Notes under the pieces: model-generated
What the model was told of the DNA's origin: nothing
Database searches by the model: none
Seen by the model: only the letters and a program-made list of their open reading frames with translations
Part shown: positions 44,753 through 64,000 of the stretch, piece by piece
How the letters are laid out: every line of letters begins with the position of its first letter
Position numbering within the stretch: position 1 is the stretch's first letter
Made by a program: the position numbers and the translations under genes
Assembly (NCBI RefSeq): GCF_029227915.1
Contig: NC_079884.1
Location: 11,470,001 to 11,534,000, forward strand
DNA: 64,000 bases
Origin: Hydractinia symbiolongicarpus
Lineage: Eukaryota; Cnidaria; Hydrozoa; Anthoathecata; Hydractiniidae
Direction: 5' to 3'

Positions 44753-45177
44753 TAACGAAGAACAGTGATAGAAAGATTTTTTAGATCGTATTTTAAAAGT
44801 TTAAGAACGAAAAGCAGCGATGTATATAAATGATTTTTAAGATCGCATTTTAAAAGTTTAAGATCGCGTTTTTAAAAATTTAAGAATGAATCAATACACA
44901 TACATAATGATTTAACTTTAACGTGTTGTGTTTGTTCATTTTTCTAAAATAATATATTTCAATAGCCTTCGCGATTTTAAACACAATACCATGCATGTTA
45001 CATGTGGCAACAGAGAAATTCATCAAATCTTATTGTTATGACTCGCGCACAACAATAACAATAGAAAGCAATTAAGTTCGTGTGTAAACAAAAGATATGT
45101 GAAGGTTAGATAGATGTGCATATTTTACATGGCTAGGCTCACTAATATCGAGGGATATACCCTGTCTATTATTTCCA

Positions 45178-45452
45178 GGAGGGGGCATGACTTAGATGGA
45201 GAGTCCTAGTGTATTAAATGCTCATTTTAAGCTACGCAGACTCAATTAGGGCCCGTGCTCTACTAGACAACTCCCGGCAACATCCAACGGCCCACACATG
45301 GAGCCATTTCCCCAATTTCCCCCACATGGCTTGGGTTAACCCGGGGCTATGGTAACATTCACTCGCCCATGTTGAATCACTGTCAAGGGGAATCGAACCC
45401 CAGTCTCCCGCACACAGTACGAGAGCTATAGCGTATAATCCGCCAACTCCGT
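45178..45452 (-). mobile_element. tRNA-derived SINE, near full length
   Basis: The minus strand begins GGAGTTGGCGGATTATACGC (A box) and reaches the B box in GGGGTTCGATTCCCCTTGAC with tRNA-like spacing. A unique body follows (CCGGGTTAACCCAAGCCATG), then a tail with GCGTAGCTTAAAATGAG and CACTAGGACTCTCCATC. Tail sequence recurs at 32985-33035. It is GC-richer than its surroundings. A 77-codon frame here is incidental. Confidence 0.75.
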
Positions 45453-45865
45453 GAAAAAAACACATTTAACGTGCTTATATCCATATCGTCAACATATCGG
45501 TTATTTCAAACTTTTATTATCGTAGAGCTATCTGTCACGGACCGTTCGGGGGGTATGACAAGAAAAAAAATTTATTTGTGGACAAATAAGCCGGATCCGA
45601 CATGTACTATCATCCGATAATGCTGTGATGGATCCTTCAACTCCGTGAAATTTGCTTTCTGATGACTAGCAAAAATATTTTAAAAATTAAAATATTCCTT
45701 AGAAAACATTCTCGAATCATTGGACCCTGAGAAAAGGTATATATATAACATGAACATAATTATAATCAATTAACTGAGATAACAATATATATCAAAAATG
45801 ACCACAGTCGCACTTGACTTGAAAATCACAAAAAGGTGTAGCCGGCTGAACTTACCGCCAAATTT

Positions 45866-46062
45866 TTGTCATGTGCAAGTTCCGACGCCCCTAAAATGAT
45901 TAAGTAGTAGTATCAACCCCCCTGAATCGAATTCATTCATTAAAAATGGTAGACAGAGCTGTGGTAAGTTGTTGTGGGCTTCACAGAGTTTCACGAAGTT
46001 ATCGGATTCACAGAGTTGGCGGATCATAGCTACGCTAACCACTAATCTATGGCGCCACAAAT
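45866..46062 (-). mobile_element. tRNA-related SINE-like sequence
   Basis: The minus strand starts GTGGCGCCATAGATTAGTGG, continuing TTAGCGTAGC, an A-box-like head. A B-box-like GAATTCGATTC appears about 130 bases on, too far for a plain tRNA fold. It shares CGCCAACTCYGTG with the SINE at 45 kb. Probably a diverged or composite SINE. Confidence 0.45.
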
Positions 46063-46136
46063 ATTTATGTAGGCCATGAGATCGTTACATGAGGTTGTAA
46101 AACAGTTATATTCAATCGGTACTGTATCTAAAATAT

Positions 46137-47369
46137 ATTAAAAAATCTGACTAAAAAAAATCCAGTATTGTATTTATAAAGGTTTCACCACAAAAACATT
46201 ATGATTTTACAGCACTTCATAATGGCTGCTTAATCTAAATACTGGCCTTTGATTGGTTCAACCAATATTGACCCGAAGCTGACTGCAAGAATACATTAAA
46301 ATTTCGACTTTTTTGTCCATACCAATAAAATAGTCTTGTAAATACTATTCACTCTAAATAAATGATAGCTACTTACTTTATAGGATTCGCGCATACATCT
46401 AGGGCAAGACAAATTTCGAGTTTAGGGAAGCATATACTTAGAACAAAAATGTATTAGACATTATAAGGTCTATTAAAAAAATGCAGCTAATATATTCCTA
46501 CTTAGCTAAGGAAAAAACAGATAAATATAGGCAAAAAAAGAAAAAAGAGTAGACGGCCGCTACTTTACCTACCCTGTTTATTCTGTCAGCGTAAAACAAA
46601 GTTGATATCTTCAGTGATTTTTGCAGAGCTAATTAGATATTAGAACATTGCCATGGTAACCGGAGTTGTAAACTCTTATGATCATTTGACCAGAAGGAAA
46701 GCTTGGGATTAGCCATTTTAGAAGAGCGTTGTTAAGCACTTATATTCATCTCTTTGCTAGATATCTTTGTGAAGATCGCCATTAGGTTTTGGTGTGTGTT
46801 TTATACGCTACTTAGCTACCTTCCTTTTAAGCAATTGTCCCTACCAGCTACAAACAGCGGATTATTTTAACCAGCCAACCAGAGAAGAGCATAATTGATG
46901 TAGTTATGGGCACTCACACTTAACACGCTAGTACTAACTTATCAGACAAACTATGCCTGAATCTTCTGCCTTCTCAGAGTAGCTGTGGATTTATTTAGTG
47001 TTGCAGTATTGTAAATCCATGATAGTATGTGATAGCATTTGGCACTAGTTCTGCGCGCCCAATCTTTGAAAAACGCGCCCTGTCTTAAGACTGGCCAGGC
47101 CAATCTTTGGAGAATGATAAATGGATGACCAGTCTTAGACTGGACTGCCCAATCTATGGACATACATTTCCAATCCTAGAACAATTCTTGTGGTCAGATT
47201 CGCATCATAATACTGGTTGAACTAATCATAGGCCGATTAAGATTAAGCAGCCATTATGAAATAGTGTACACAAATGCCATAATCATAATGTTTTTGTGTT
47301 GAAACCTTCATAAATACAATACTGGAATTTTCAAGGAATTCTTTTTTTTTTAGTCAAATCTTTAATAAT
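46137..47369. mobile_element. TIR element with about 130-bp inverted arms
   Basis: The left arm (46137-46272) contains TCCAGTATTGTATTTAT, CACAAAAACATTATGAT and CATAATGGCTGCTTAATC. The right arm (about 47215-47369) carries all three in reverse complement and in mirrored order. 1233 bp, no coding frame. Exact tips and target duplication unclear. Confidence 0.8.
46647..46660. promoter_or_regulatory. RFX X-box-like palindrome
   Basis: ATTGCCATGGTAAC matches the symmetric RFX X-box pattern GTTGCCATGGCAAC at 12 of 14 positions. It lies inside the TIR element and 2.8 kb upstream of ODAD3, a ciliary gene of the kind RFX factors control. Distance and chance make function uncertain. Confidence 0.25.
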
Positions 47370-49172
47370 GCTTAATTTTTGCCATTTCGCGACATTTTTA
47401 CGCCGTTTTGCTTGTAAATTCTGTTTAATTAAGGTTGCTACTGTGAAGGTTTGACTGTAAAAAGTCCACTTTGTAATGAAAATTTTAGACTGTCAGTCCT
47501 GGTCAAATGAATTTAAGCAGCCGAGTGACACTTCACTCACCTCGATTGTCGTTGGTGCGTGATGAATGTCACGCGTCTTGCCTTAATTGAGGAGAGTGAT
47601 TATTTGGTTTTCATAATTTGAGGTGCGTGATAACACATATGAAAAGTGTGGTCGTCTGGTAGGCCTACTGAATAATTGAATGTATTTGCATCTTTAATAA
47701 AGGACCGTCTCAAAATTTCCGTACATAATTCGTATAATTCGTATCAATGATCAGCCCTTAAAATTAGCGTCGGCATTCTGCACTGCCGACGTATTTGTCG
47801 ACGTAAAATACGAAACTACCGTATTTGCGTTGGCAAAAACGGTCGGCGTTATTAAGAAGAACGTAAGGTATAGAGAACATTAAAGTCGGCCCCTTTCCTT
47901 CATGCTGACACTCTTATGCTTGGCTGGTGCATTACACTGAGACTCGAACCAAAGACGGAAGACCATTTGGAACCATGCCACAAGTCAGTCTGACCTTCAT
48001 CGTCACAGAGAATACTGCGAGAGGAGTGCGCATCCATGCAAGTTAAATATAACCAGTACATGGGAGAGGTTAGGTGTTCTGTACCTAATACAGCTTTTGG
48101 ACGAATGTTCTTGTGATGTAATACCAAAGAAAAAACATGTTGAATAAAGTTTAAAAAATCTTTTTAAAAGGGGAAAGGTGCGAGGCGCGATCACGCACCT
48201 TAAAAGACAAGGACTGACTGTATACCTCACAGCTGTTTCAGCGCTGACAAAAATGACCTGCGGAAAAAAAACAGTATACCCCCATCAGCAAACGCAGGAT
48301 ATCTCAAGAACAAAATAATATTTTTACATTCTGTAAATAGAATCTCAAATAAATTTTCTATATTACCATTAAAAAATGCTTAATTTGGGCCAAAATGTCG
48401 AAAAACGTAACTTAAAGCGACTTCTTCCACAATATCTGGAAAATTAGGACAAGATAAGATGTTTTTTATGATCCATAGGCTAGAAGGGATATTCAGGATA
48501 AAATTAATTAAATTTTTATACTGTCCGAAATCGTCCCATGGTATTTTTGGGGGCCTAATAGGATTAATGTACGAAAAACAGCTAACAGTACCATATTTCA
48601 ACTTAAAGGTTGGTTCAATTTGCTGAGAATACTTATCGTTTCTAGCCCTGAGACATTCTAAAGTGTCCTAAATAAAATTATGTTGTGTCCGAAAGTGTCC
48701 GAATTGATATTTTGGGCCAATTATCAGAAATCTTTGGGAAAAAGGCAATTTAGGACCACAGTTACTGTTATAAGTTTGTTTGCTTGGTTTGGAAACTTCA
48801 TTGTTTCTAATCTAGAACGCCTTTAATGAAATTTTGATCTGTCCAAAATTGTCTGAATTGATGTTTTGGGACCAAATACGTGAAAAATGCTATTTTGCAT
48901 ACAAATTTAATTTACAAGCTTAATTTAACAGGTAAAAAAAAACTGATTGTTTTAATCCTGATTTAAATTTTGGTATTATTATAGTCGATAGTGTCTCTCT
49001 TTCTCTCTTTCTCTTTCAGTCATTCATTGCATCACTTTTGACTGGCCGGTTTTGCTTTCTCAATGTTATTTATGTTTTTTTCAACTAATAACAAAACCTT
49101 TTATTTATTCTTGGCTTTTAATATGTTATTTTAAGTGTATTATATAGTCATTTTTTTACCTTTTAAACATCT
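47370..49172. other. Intergenic upstream of ODAD3
   Basis: No gene recognised apart from the SINE head at 47900-48005. Contains a CT-rich run (48993-49018). Confidence 0.4.
47900..48005 (-). mobile_element. tRNA-derived SINE head
   Basis: The minus strand reads CTTGTGGCATGGTTCCAAA (A-box-like) and then GGTTCGAGTCTCAG (B box) at tRNA-like spacing. Its TTGTGGCATG...GGTTCGA layout resembles the copy at 1985-2075. Confidence 0.6.
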
Positions 49173-49306
49173 ATATCATAATACCCGTAATGTCTGTCTG
49201 TCTGTCATGCAAAATGGTAGCTTAGCTGCGCCAGTAGCAAGACGCACACAATGCGGTAAAAAAAGGACGGGCGAACCCATGGATTTTCCACGGGCTAACG
49301 ACTAGT
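49173..49306 (-). mobile_element. Hairpin-tailed interspersed repeat, copy 4
   Basis: The minus strand runs from ACTAGTCGTTAGCCCGTGG through CGCATTGTG...GCGCAGCTAAGCTACCATTT to a short GACA run (4 units) and ATTATGATAT. It is the same subfamily as copy 2 but without the expanded array. It ends 177 bases before the ODAD3 start codon, so it may overlap the promoter or 5' UTR. Confidence 0.7.
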
Positions 49307-49483
49307 TTACATGAAATTATGGAAAAAAGTTATTTTAAACTCTTGGTTTATCAGTTTAGAAAATAAGGCTTCTCTGATTCTTCTAACGTTTGCAGTATCA
49401 AGTCATTATCATGTTACTAATAAAATTATATTTGTATTATGCTCCGAATATATTATAGGTGTAAATAGATATAAAACTTTAAT

Positions 49484-58731
<9,248 letters not shown>

Positions 58732-58847
58732 TTTTAGCACTTTTTTGTTTTTATTTTTACAATGTGTATATTTTGTCAATTATAAATATCCAATGCCTAT
58801 TTGCGTGATATTCTCGTAAACGTAAACGAAGTAAACATTTTAAGCTC

Positions 58848-58853
58848 AATAAA
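58848..58853 (+). terminator. Poly(A) signal of ODAD3
   Basis: AATAAA 117 bases after the ODAD3 stop codon. Confidence 0.65.
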
Positions 58854-59260
58854 CTTCAAAAAACTGTTTTATGTCGGCCTATTCAAATATGCGACCCTAA
58901 CTATAATTATAAATCTGTATAATTTTGATTTTAATATATATTTATGTATATATGTGATGTATTTTTAATGCTGTTTAACTTTATTATGTCTATAAACTTT
59001 CCTATTAAGGCTTTACAACAACATTCACTTTGTCTCGTTCGATTACAGTTTGTGTATTACACAACCTTTGTCAACTTCATGGAGCCCATCAATTCTATTT
59101 TTTCCTCAACAGGTCATAAGTCAATAGGTATGTAAACCATAAGGCCGTTAACTTTACTTAACTTTGAAAGAATATTCTCTTAAAGATTATGAAGAGCAAC
59201 CCTTCAGAACTAAATTTACTCAGTCGATATTTTATGTTATATTTTGTTTATCCTAGTACC

Positions 59261-61390
59261 GTAAATCTCCAAATAAACGCCCCCCCCCCCCCCCCCATCT
59301 TTTAAACGCTTCCCTCTAATAAACGCCCCCTTAAAATCTAAAATATTTTATACACGCCCCTCTCTTTTGAACGCCCCTTTATTAAACGCCCCCCCTCGAG
59401 AGGGGCGTTTAATAGAAGCACTTTTAATAAACCCCTTAACAAATCCCTACTGACAAACGGGTCAACTCCTATTATGTAATAGCTTATAGATGATACAAGA
59501 GAAGGAAGAGAAACCAATTAATAATGAAAAGTTTTTTTTAAGAAATTACAGGAAACTTCCGGTATAAAGACTTTTTTGGTGAATAAGTTCCAAGGTTTTG
59601 TAAGTGTCCTTTCGTTGATGCAGCTGCTCGTCCAACACACATGAAATCCGTTTGGATTTGGTGAAACAATTAAATTAACCAGGAACGACCAAACCAATTT
59701 CGCGCTTACGTTTACTCATCACTGTCACATTTATAAAGTTGTTTGGGTCAGCGTTCAAAAAATGATGAAGGAGACTTAATAATTCTATTGGGGCATGCCC
59801 AATCAGTTCTCCTTTTCTTTAAAAATTCCAATTGCAAACTTATCATTTTCCAAGGCTTCATCTCTACTGTCCGGTTTAGCAATCAGTTTTTCATTTAAAA
59901 CGGGAGTCCAGTTGGCTTTGTAAACATGATGCCCACATATTAAAATTCTGTAATTTAAACCTGTGAGGAAGCTGATATTTACCAAAAGACTCTACTCTAG
60001 CCATGTTAAAATCAAAGTCTTCACGTTTACTGGTAAATAAAAAGTTAATGATTTATTTTCCAAACATTCGAATCTAAAACATGTTCGAATGTTGTAAACA
60101 TTAAACCCGTTAAACATTCGAAACTTTCTTTCTCAAAGATGGCTTCACAAGAAACATCCCACAAGGGACAGAAACGTAATACATATTCTATGGAATTTAA
60201 AAAACAAGTTACAACGTTTGCAGAAATAAATTTAAACAGAAGTGCTGCATTGAAATTCAAGATTGAGGTAAAAAGAGTACGAGAATGGCGTCAAAACAAG
60301 GAAAAAATTGTAGTCATGAAAGACAAACGTCAGAGGCTCGAGGGTGGTGGTAGAAAGTTAACTGACCAACAACTGGAGGATGATATTCTAAAATGGATAC
60401 TAGAACGGCGTGGTAATATGCTTCGTGTTTCTCGTAAACTCATCATGTTTTAAGCAAAGTCTATGTTTGACGAGAGATGTGGAGAAGATAACGAATAGAA
60501 AGATTCATTTTTTGCAAGTCGTGGGTGGTTGCAGAAATTTATGAAAAAAAATCATCTCTCGTGCAGGTGAGCTCTACTTTGAACCAAAACGTTAATTTAG
60601 AACGGGTTTGCTGATCACTAATACCTTTGTACTCATCTAAAAATACAGTGTTTTTTACGTTATACTGTTTATATCAATTCCCTTACCCGAAAATTTTTAA
60701 GCTGGGTTTTTTTGTATCAACTTTTACATACCTTTTTTTACAGACGGCGAACAACAATGGCCCAAAAAGACCCAGTGCAACTTATCAATAAGTTGGTAGT
60801 GTTCGTCATCCATATCCGTCTTGAATATGAAGCCTGAATTAAAGTTTCATTGAAAAAATATGAAAGTCGAAAAGTGCTCTAATTCCAGGTGGGTGTACAA
60901 AGTACATTCAGGCCCCAGATGTGTACTGGAATAAACCGTTTAAAGGGTTTATTTCTGATATGTACGATGAATGGTTGGCTAATGGTGTCCACTAATATAC
61001 GGTAGGAGGAAACTTGAAACAAAGCCCCCGACGCACAGTTGTAGAATGGATTATACGTGCTTGGGAAATGATAAAAAAAGATCTCATCATTGATTCATTT
61101 AAAGGTTGTGCCCTAAATCTAAAAAGCGACGGGAGTGAAGACAACAAGATTCATTGCTTCAAAAGTACCCAACCTGCGGTGCATCAGTTTTGGAAGACCA
61201 AACTAAGGTGGCAAATAATACCGATGCTAATGAAATTAACCCATTCGAACCTACCGATTCTGACATCGAGGATGCGAATGATGAAGATGAAGATGATTTT
61301 TTAACTGTTGTGTAAAAGAAATATAACTGAAATTAAATAAACGCCCCCTCTTTAAACGCCTCCCTCTAATAAACGCTCCCTCAAAACTCG
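59261..61390 (+). mobile_element. Degenerate pogo/Tigger-like DNA transposon
   Basis: Both edges carry clusters of AAATAAACGCCCCC and CCTCTAATAAACGC (59275-59345 and 61339-61380). The left edge also contains a self-complementary ATTAAACGCCCC...GGGGCGTTTAAT hairpin (59383-59413). Between them lies a broken pogo transposase. The right cluster is in the same orientation as the left, so the true terminal inverted repeat may be lost or the ends may be composite. Exact limits are uncertain. Confidence 0.7.
60139..61315 (+). pseudogene. pogo/Tigger-like transposase, internally deleted
   Basis: The N-terminal part reads as a Psq/CENP-B-type DNA-binding region (KRNTYSMEFKKQVTTFAEIN, VREWRQNKEKI, then DDILKWILERRG). 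It then passes through a stop at about 60453 into FFASRGWLQKFMKKNHLS, the second helix-turn-helix (CENPB). The next recognisable piece, from about 60888, is CTKYIQAPDVYWNKPFKGF, MYDEWLAN and VVEWIIRAWEMI, the C-terminal end of the DDE domain. It finishes with an acidic tail (DANDEDEDDF, stop 61313-61315). Most of the DDE catalytic core between about 60600 and 60885 is missing or unreadable, and several stops and frameshifts are present. It is dead. Confidence 0.8.
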
Positions 61391-61722
61391 GAAAATGCAA
61401 AAATTACCTGCGCGATAAGCGCTGCTTTCTGGCTGGCGGGCTGCGCGAGACGATCTGCTGAGCATCTTTAGATAATCAAGTCCAACAAAATAAATGCGAG
61501 AAAAAAATGTTTTTATATTTGGAAGAATCTGTCGGAAAGAGAAGATATCAAAGCGAACTTGAACTTTTTTAGATTGAAAAAGTCTGTCAAAAATATGGTC
61601 TAGACTTAGAACAGTTCCTTGTACTCTGCACCCACCCCCCCCCCCCCCCCTCACTGCATACTACCTGTAAAAAAATGTGCCACTGCAAATTTTTCTGGAA
61701 TTAAAGAGATTTGCTAATATAC
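61391..61722. other. Intergenic stretch without a recognisable gene
   Basis: Contains a C-run (61631-61650). No coding signal. Confidence 0.4.
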
Positions 61723-61907
61723 CTGAAACCAATCGTGGAACACTTCCAACAACAGTTCGTTCAGCTACCTTTCTGACTGTATCCCCTGTGCTGTGTGCTG
61801 CCTTACCACAATGTCTAAAATTTCTGGATTAAGTTTATGTATAGGAGGCACAACAACTTTGATAGCATTGGCAGCATTGGCATTTCCATGCCAACAAGAC
61901 GAGAGCC
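61723..61907 (-). pseudogene. Coding-like exon with a one-base frameshift, family unknown
   Basis: Bounded on the minus strand by a good acceptor (TTTTTTCAAG) and donor (TTTCAG|GTATAT). One frame reads ANAANAIKVVVPPIHKLNPE and continues ILDIV. At that point the sense switches by one base to KAAHSTGDTVRKVAERTVVG and SVPRLVS up to the donor. Both halves look protein-like, so either a single-base deletion has broken a real exon or the sequence has an indel error. I do not recognise the family. Confidence 0.35.
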
Positions 61908-63043
61908 CTTGAAAAAAGTAAAACCCGTTAACAACACAAAACACCATAAAGAATACTCCATTTTCTTAGTTATACCAATCTTGGGCAGTATGAAATTTGC
62001 ATTAGCTATCTACCCACATCCTTCTTTCAGCATTGCTTAAATTGGCCATGTTTTAGCTTCTTTGACCAAATAAGAAAGTTGTGCTGGTACGGGAAACCTT
62101 TATTGGCGTGAAATAATCTTCTGATAAGATATCATATTCTAAATAGTCTAGCATGGCCTAATTAGTAGATAGAAAGTCTTTTGGCCTATAATTTTCAGTT
62201 CCGCAAAGCAAATTACGTAAGCAAAGACGACTTGACAAGCCACTGAATAGCTAAAAAACATGGTAGTTGCTCTTATGTTTGAAAAATAAGATAAATCAGC
62301 AAAATAGGAGATATACTCGCCTAAATAGTCTATGAAAAATCTAACTAAGCTACTATCCTAATTTGGTGTGATAGCCTATTTTTTGGTTTATCCCTGAATG
62401 AATAGTACATGCAATAACAAATCCATCAGGTTTAAAGTATATAAATGTTTTGGAATTTATGTTACGTTTCATGCAACAATCTTTTCAAAACTGTTGTTTA
62501 AATGGTGATCACAGTTCTTAAATACACCAGTGTGACCTTAAAAAGTTTAATGGGACAGGACAATGTCTTATTTAATCCAGTTAGAAGTTTAAGGAATATC
62601 TCTCATTGTTGTTTTCTTTGGTTTTTAGCAACTACTCACCAAAACTAAAGAATGCACAGTCAAAAAACTGCAAGTACACCTCAATTTAGGGAAATATACC
62701 TCAACTGAGGTACCTATCAATTATGCGCTTATATAGGTCACATCACAGCTTGAGTGGAACACTTAAGATTGGGCTCTTGGGTGCCACTCACAAATTCCCA
62801 AATAAAAGGTGAGTTTTGGCAATATGAATAAAATTCCTAAAAAACTCTTGCACTATGTCTAAGAACATTGAAATATTATGCTCTATGCCGTACCATTAAT
62901 AAGCACTAATGGGTTCACCTGTGTCTGCTATTTTTCTTTTTAGTAGAATACACAAGTTCACAGTCTCAACTAACCATTGTTTAAAATAAATCTTTCTTTT
63001 TACTTTAAAGAAACATATACATGGTCGTTCAGCATATATATTT
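61908..63043. other. Unassigned stretch
   Basis: On the plus strand, an acceptor (GGTTTTTAG) at 62628 is followed by 35 coding-like codons (QLLTKTKECTVKKLQVHLNL, then a TAG at 62734-62736). It could be a last exon of something, but no partner exon was found. Confidence 0.25.
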
Positions 63044-63190
63044 TTATGGTAATATTTCGACCTTTCCAATTTCCAATGCTTCGCATACCTTACAATCAAA
63101 TTTATTAAATTCTTGTTTAAGCATTTTCGCATTGTCCCAATCATAACCAACATACGTTCCCATGAACATGTCATTTAAAAGTAAATCTCT
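63044..63190 (-). CDS. Possible 3' terminal exon of an unidentified gene
   Basis: From about 63190 the minus strand reads RDLLLNDMFMGTYVGYDWDN, then AKMLKQEFNKFDCKVCEALE and IGKVEILP, to a TAA at 63046-63044. An AG acceptor (AACAAAAG) sits at its start. Residue content is protein-like (aromatic, paired cysteines CKVC), with no membrane span. The rest of the gene would lie upstream on the minus strand, right of 63190 or beyond the window. I recognise no family, and a transposon remnant is possible. The longer 92-codon frame overlapping it looks incidental. Confidence 0.35.
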   Translation of the reverse strand, partial: RDLLLNDMFMGTYVGYDWDNAKMLKQEFNKFDCKVCEALEIGKVEILP

Positions 63191-64000
63191 CTTTTGTTAC
63201 ACGTTCTTATTGAGAATTGTAAACTGTTATGAAGGCTTTGACCATGAAGAAAAGTGAATTAATTTTTGGTGAAATATTTTGAAAAAAAAATTAGAAGTTT
63301 AAGTAGGGTTAATGGCAATAACATCTTAAATTTTCATGCGGTGAGACTATTCATTTCTTCAGAAAATCTGAAATACATATTCATAATGCCCATGGTCAGA
63401 GCCTTATTCAATTCACTCTGTTTACTGCCTTTTTTAATATGGAAAATGAGCAAGAAACTTAAAACTATGAAAAGGTGTATTGTTTCCATGGGCAACAAAT
63501 TTTAGCAATTTTTTTGTATATATACACTTTTCGAATGTGTGTCAAAGAACACAATAATTTAAATACCTTTTCAAACTAAGAAATATGTTTGCTCTGCACC
63601 AGTCCTAAAATTTTGAACTGCACATTGCACTTGTTAGCTCTTGTTGTAATAAATAGCTTTTTTAAATCAGAGAATGACTACATTTAATAAACTCGTATAA
63701 GAATAAGCACTGATAGTTGGGGTAGGTTACCCATCTTTCTTTCAATAAACTCTTATAAGACGCTCTGACCCAACTTTTAACAGAGCACCCATTTACAGAT
63801 TGCAAATTATTTATGGTTGGCCAGTATTAAAAGATGGGATAGAACATTACCCTCTATCTGCTTAGTGTTTAGTGTTGTCATAAGGGTGTCAAAAAGTATA
63901 CGCATAAAAAATGGGCAATATATTTTATAAGATCATGTTTTTTTAAAAAACAAATTAAAGTGTTTCCCTGAAAAACCTGCATTTTTGGTTGTAGCACAGC
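63191..64000. other. Right edge, nothing recognised
   Basis: AT-rich. No convincing exon, RNA gene or repeat boundary. Confidence 0.4.

Noticed and set aside
45380-45452. Possible functional tRNA gene
   Set aside because: A and B boxes are present, but the stems do not form a proper cloverleaf and a long SINE body follows.
45232-45465. 77-codon minus-strand frame with GC-rich composition
   Set aside because: It lies wholly inside a tRNA-derived SINE; the composition reflects the SINE.

Overview
The window is AT-rich animal (metazoan) DNA with many short GT-AG introns and a dense load of short inverted-repeat transposons, tRNA-derived SINEs and minisatellites. The gene set is animal: an AIFM3-type oxidoreductase, an RGS protein, an MFSD6-like transporter, PLAA and the cilium protein ODAD3/CCDC151. 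Gene structure and repeat style favour an invertebrate with motile cilia, most likely a cnidarian (perhaps a hydrozoan). The phylum is inference; only 'animal' is well supported.

Layout. (1) 455-12193, plus strand: the 3' 14 exons of an AIFM3-like flavoprotein whose Rieske-bearing 5' part lies left of the window. One 4.2 kb intron holds a complete single-exon RGS gene on the opposite strand (8487-9278). (2) 12545-13162: a broken copy of the MFS gene. (3) 13.2-19.3 kb: repeats, including a 347-bp GACA array inside a hairpin-tailed element. (4) 19346-20863: intact single-coding-exon MFSD6-like transporter. (5) 40089-22798, minus strand: a complete 30-exon PLAA gene. The exons join in frame to 801 residues (WD40 propeller, PFU domain, three DPFTG linker repeats, PUL domain). 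(6) 40.7-49.3 kb: gene desert built of at least three large TIR elements and several SINEs. (7) 49484-58731, plus strand: complete 13-exon ODAD3 gene, 545 residues. (8) 59.3-61.4 kb: dead pogo/Tigger-like element, then unexplained coding-like fragments to the right edge.

The genes are unrelated housekeeping and ciliary genes: redox enzyme, G-protein regulator, transporter, ubiquitin/p97 adaptor and outer dynein arm docking subunit. There is no operon or single pathway. I found no new multi-gene system. The more unusual items are the nested RGS gene, a predicted C-terminal membrane anchor on the AIFM3-like protein, a mosaic MFS pseudogene suggesting gene conversion, two TA-flanked TIR families with shared CAGTAC tips and odd internal repeats, and a hairpin-tailed repeat family with compensatory stem changes. 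Exon borders were placed by hand from splice signals, phase and remembered family sequences; no alignment was run.
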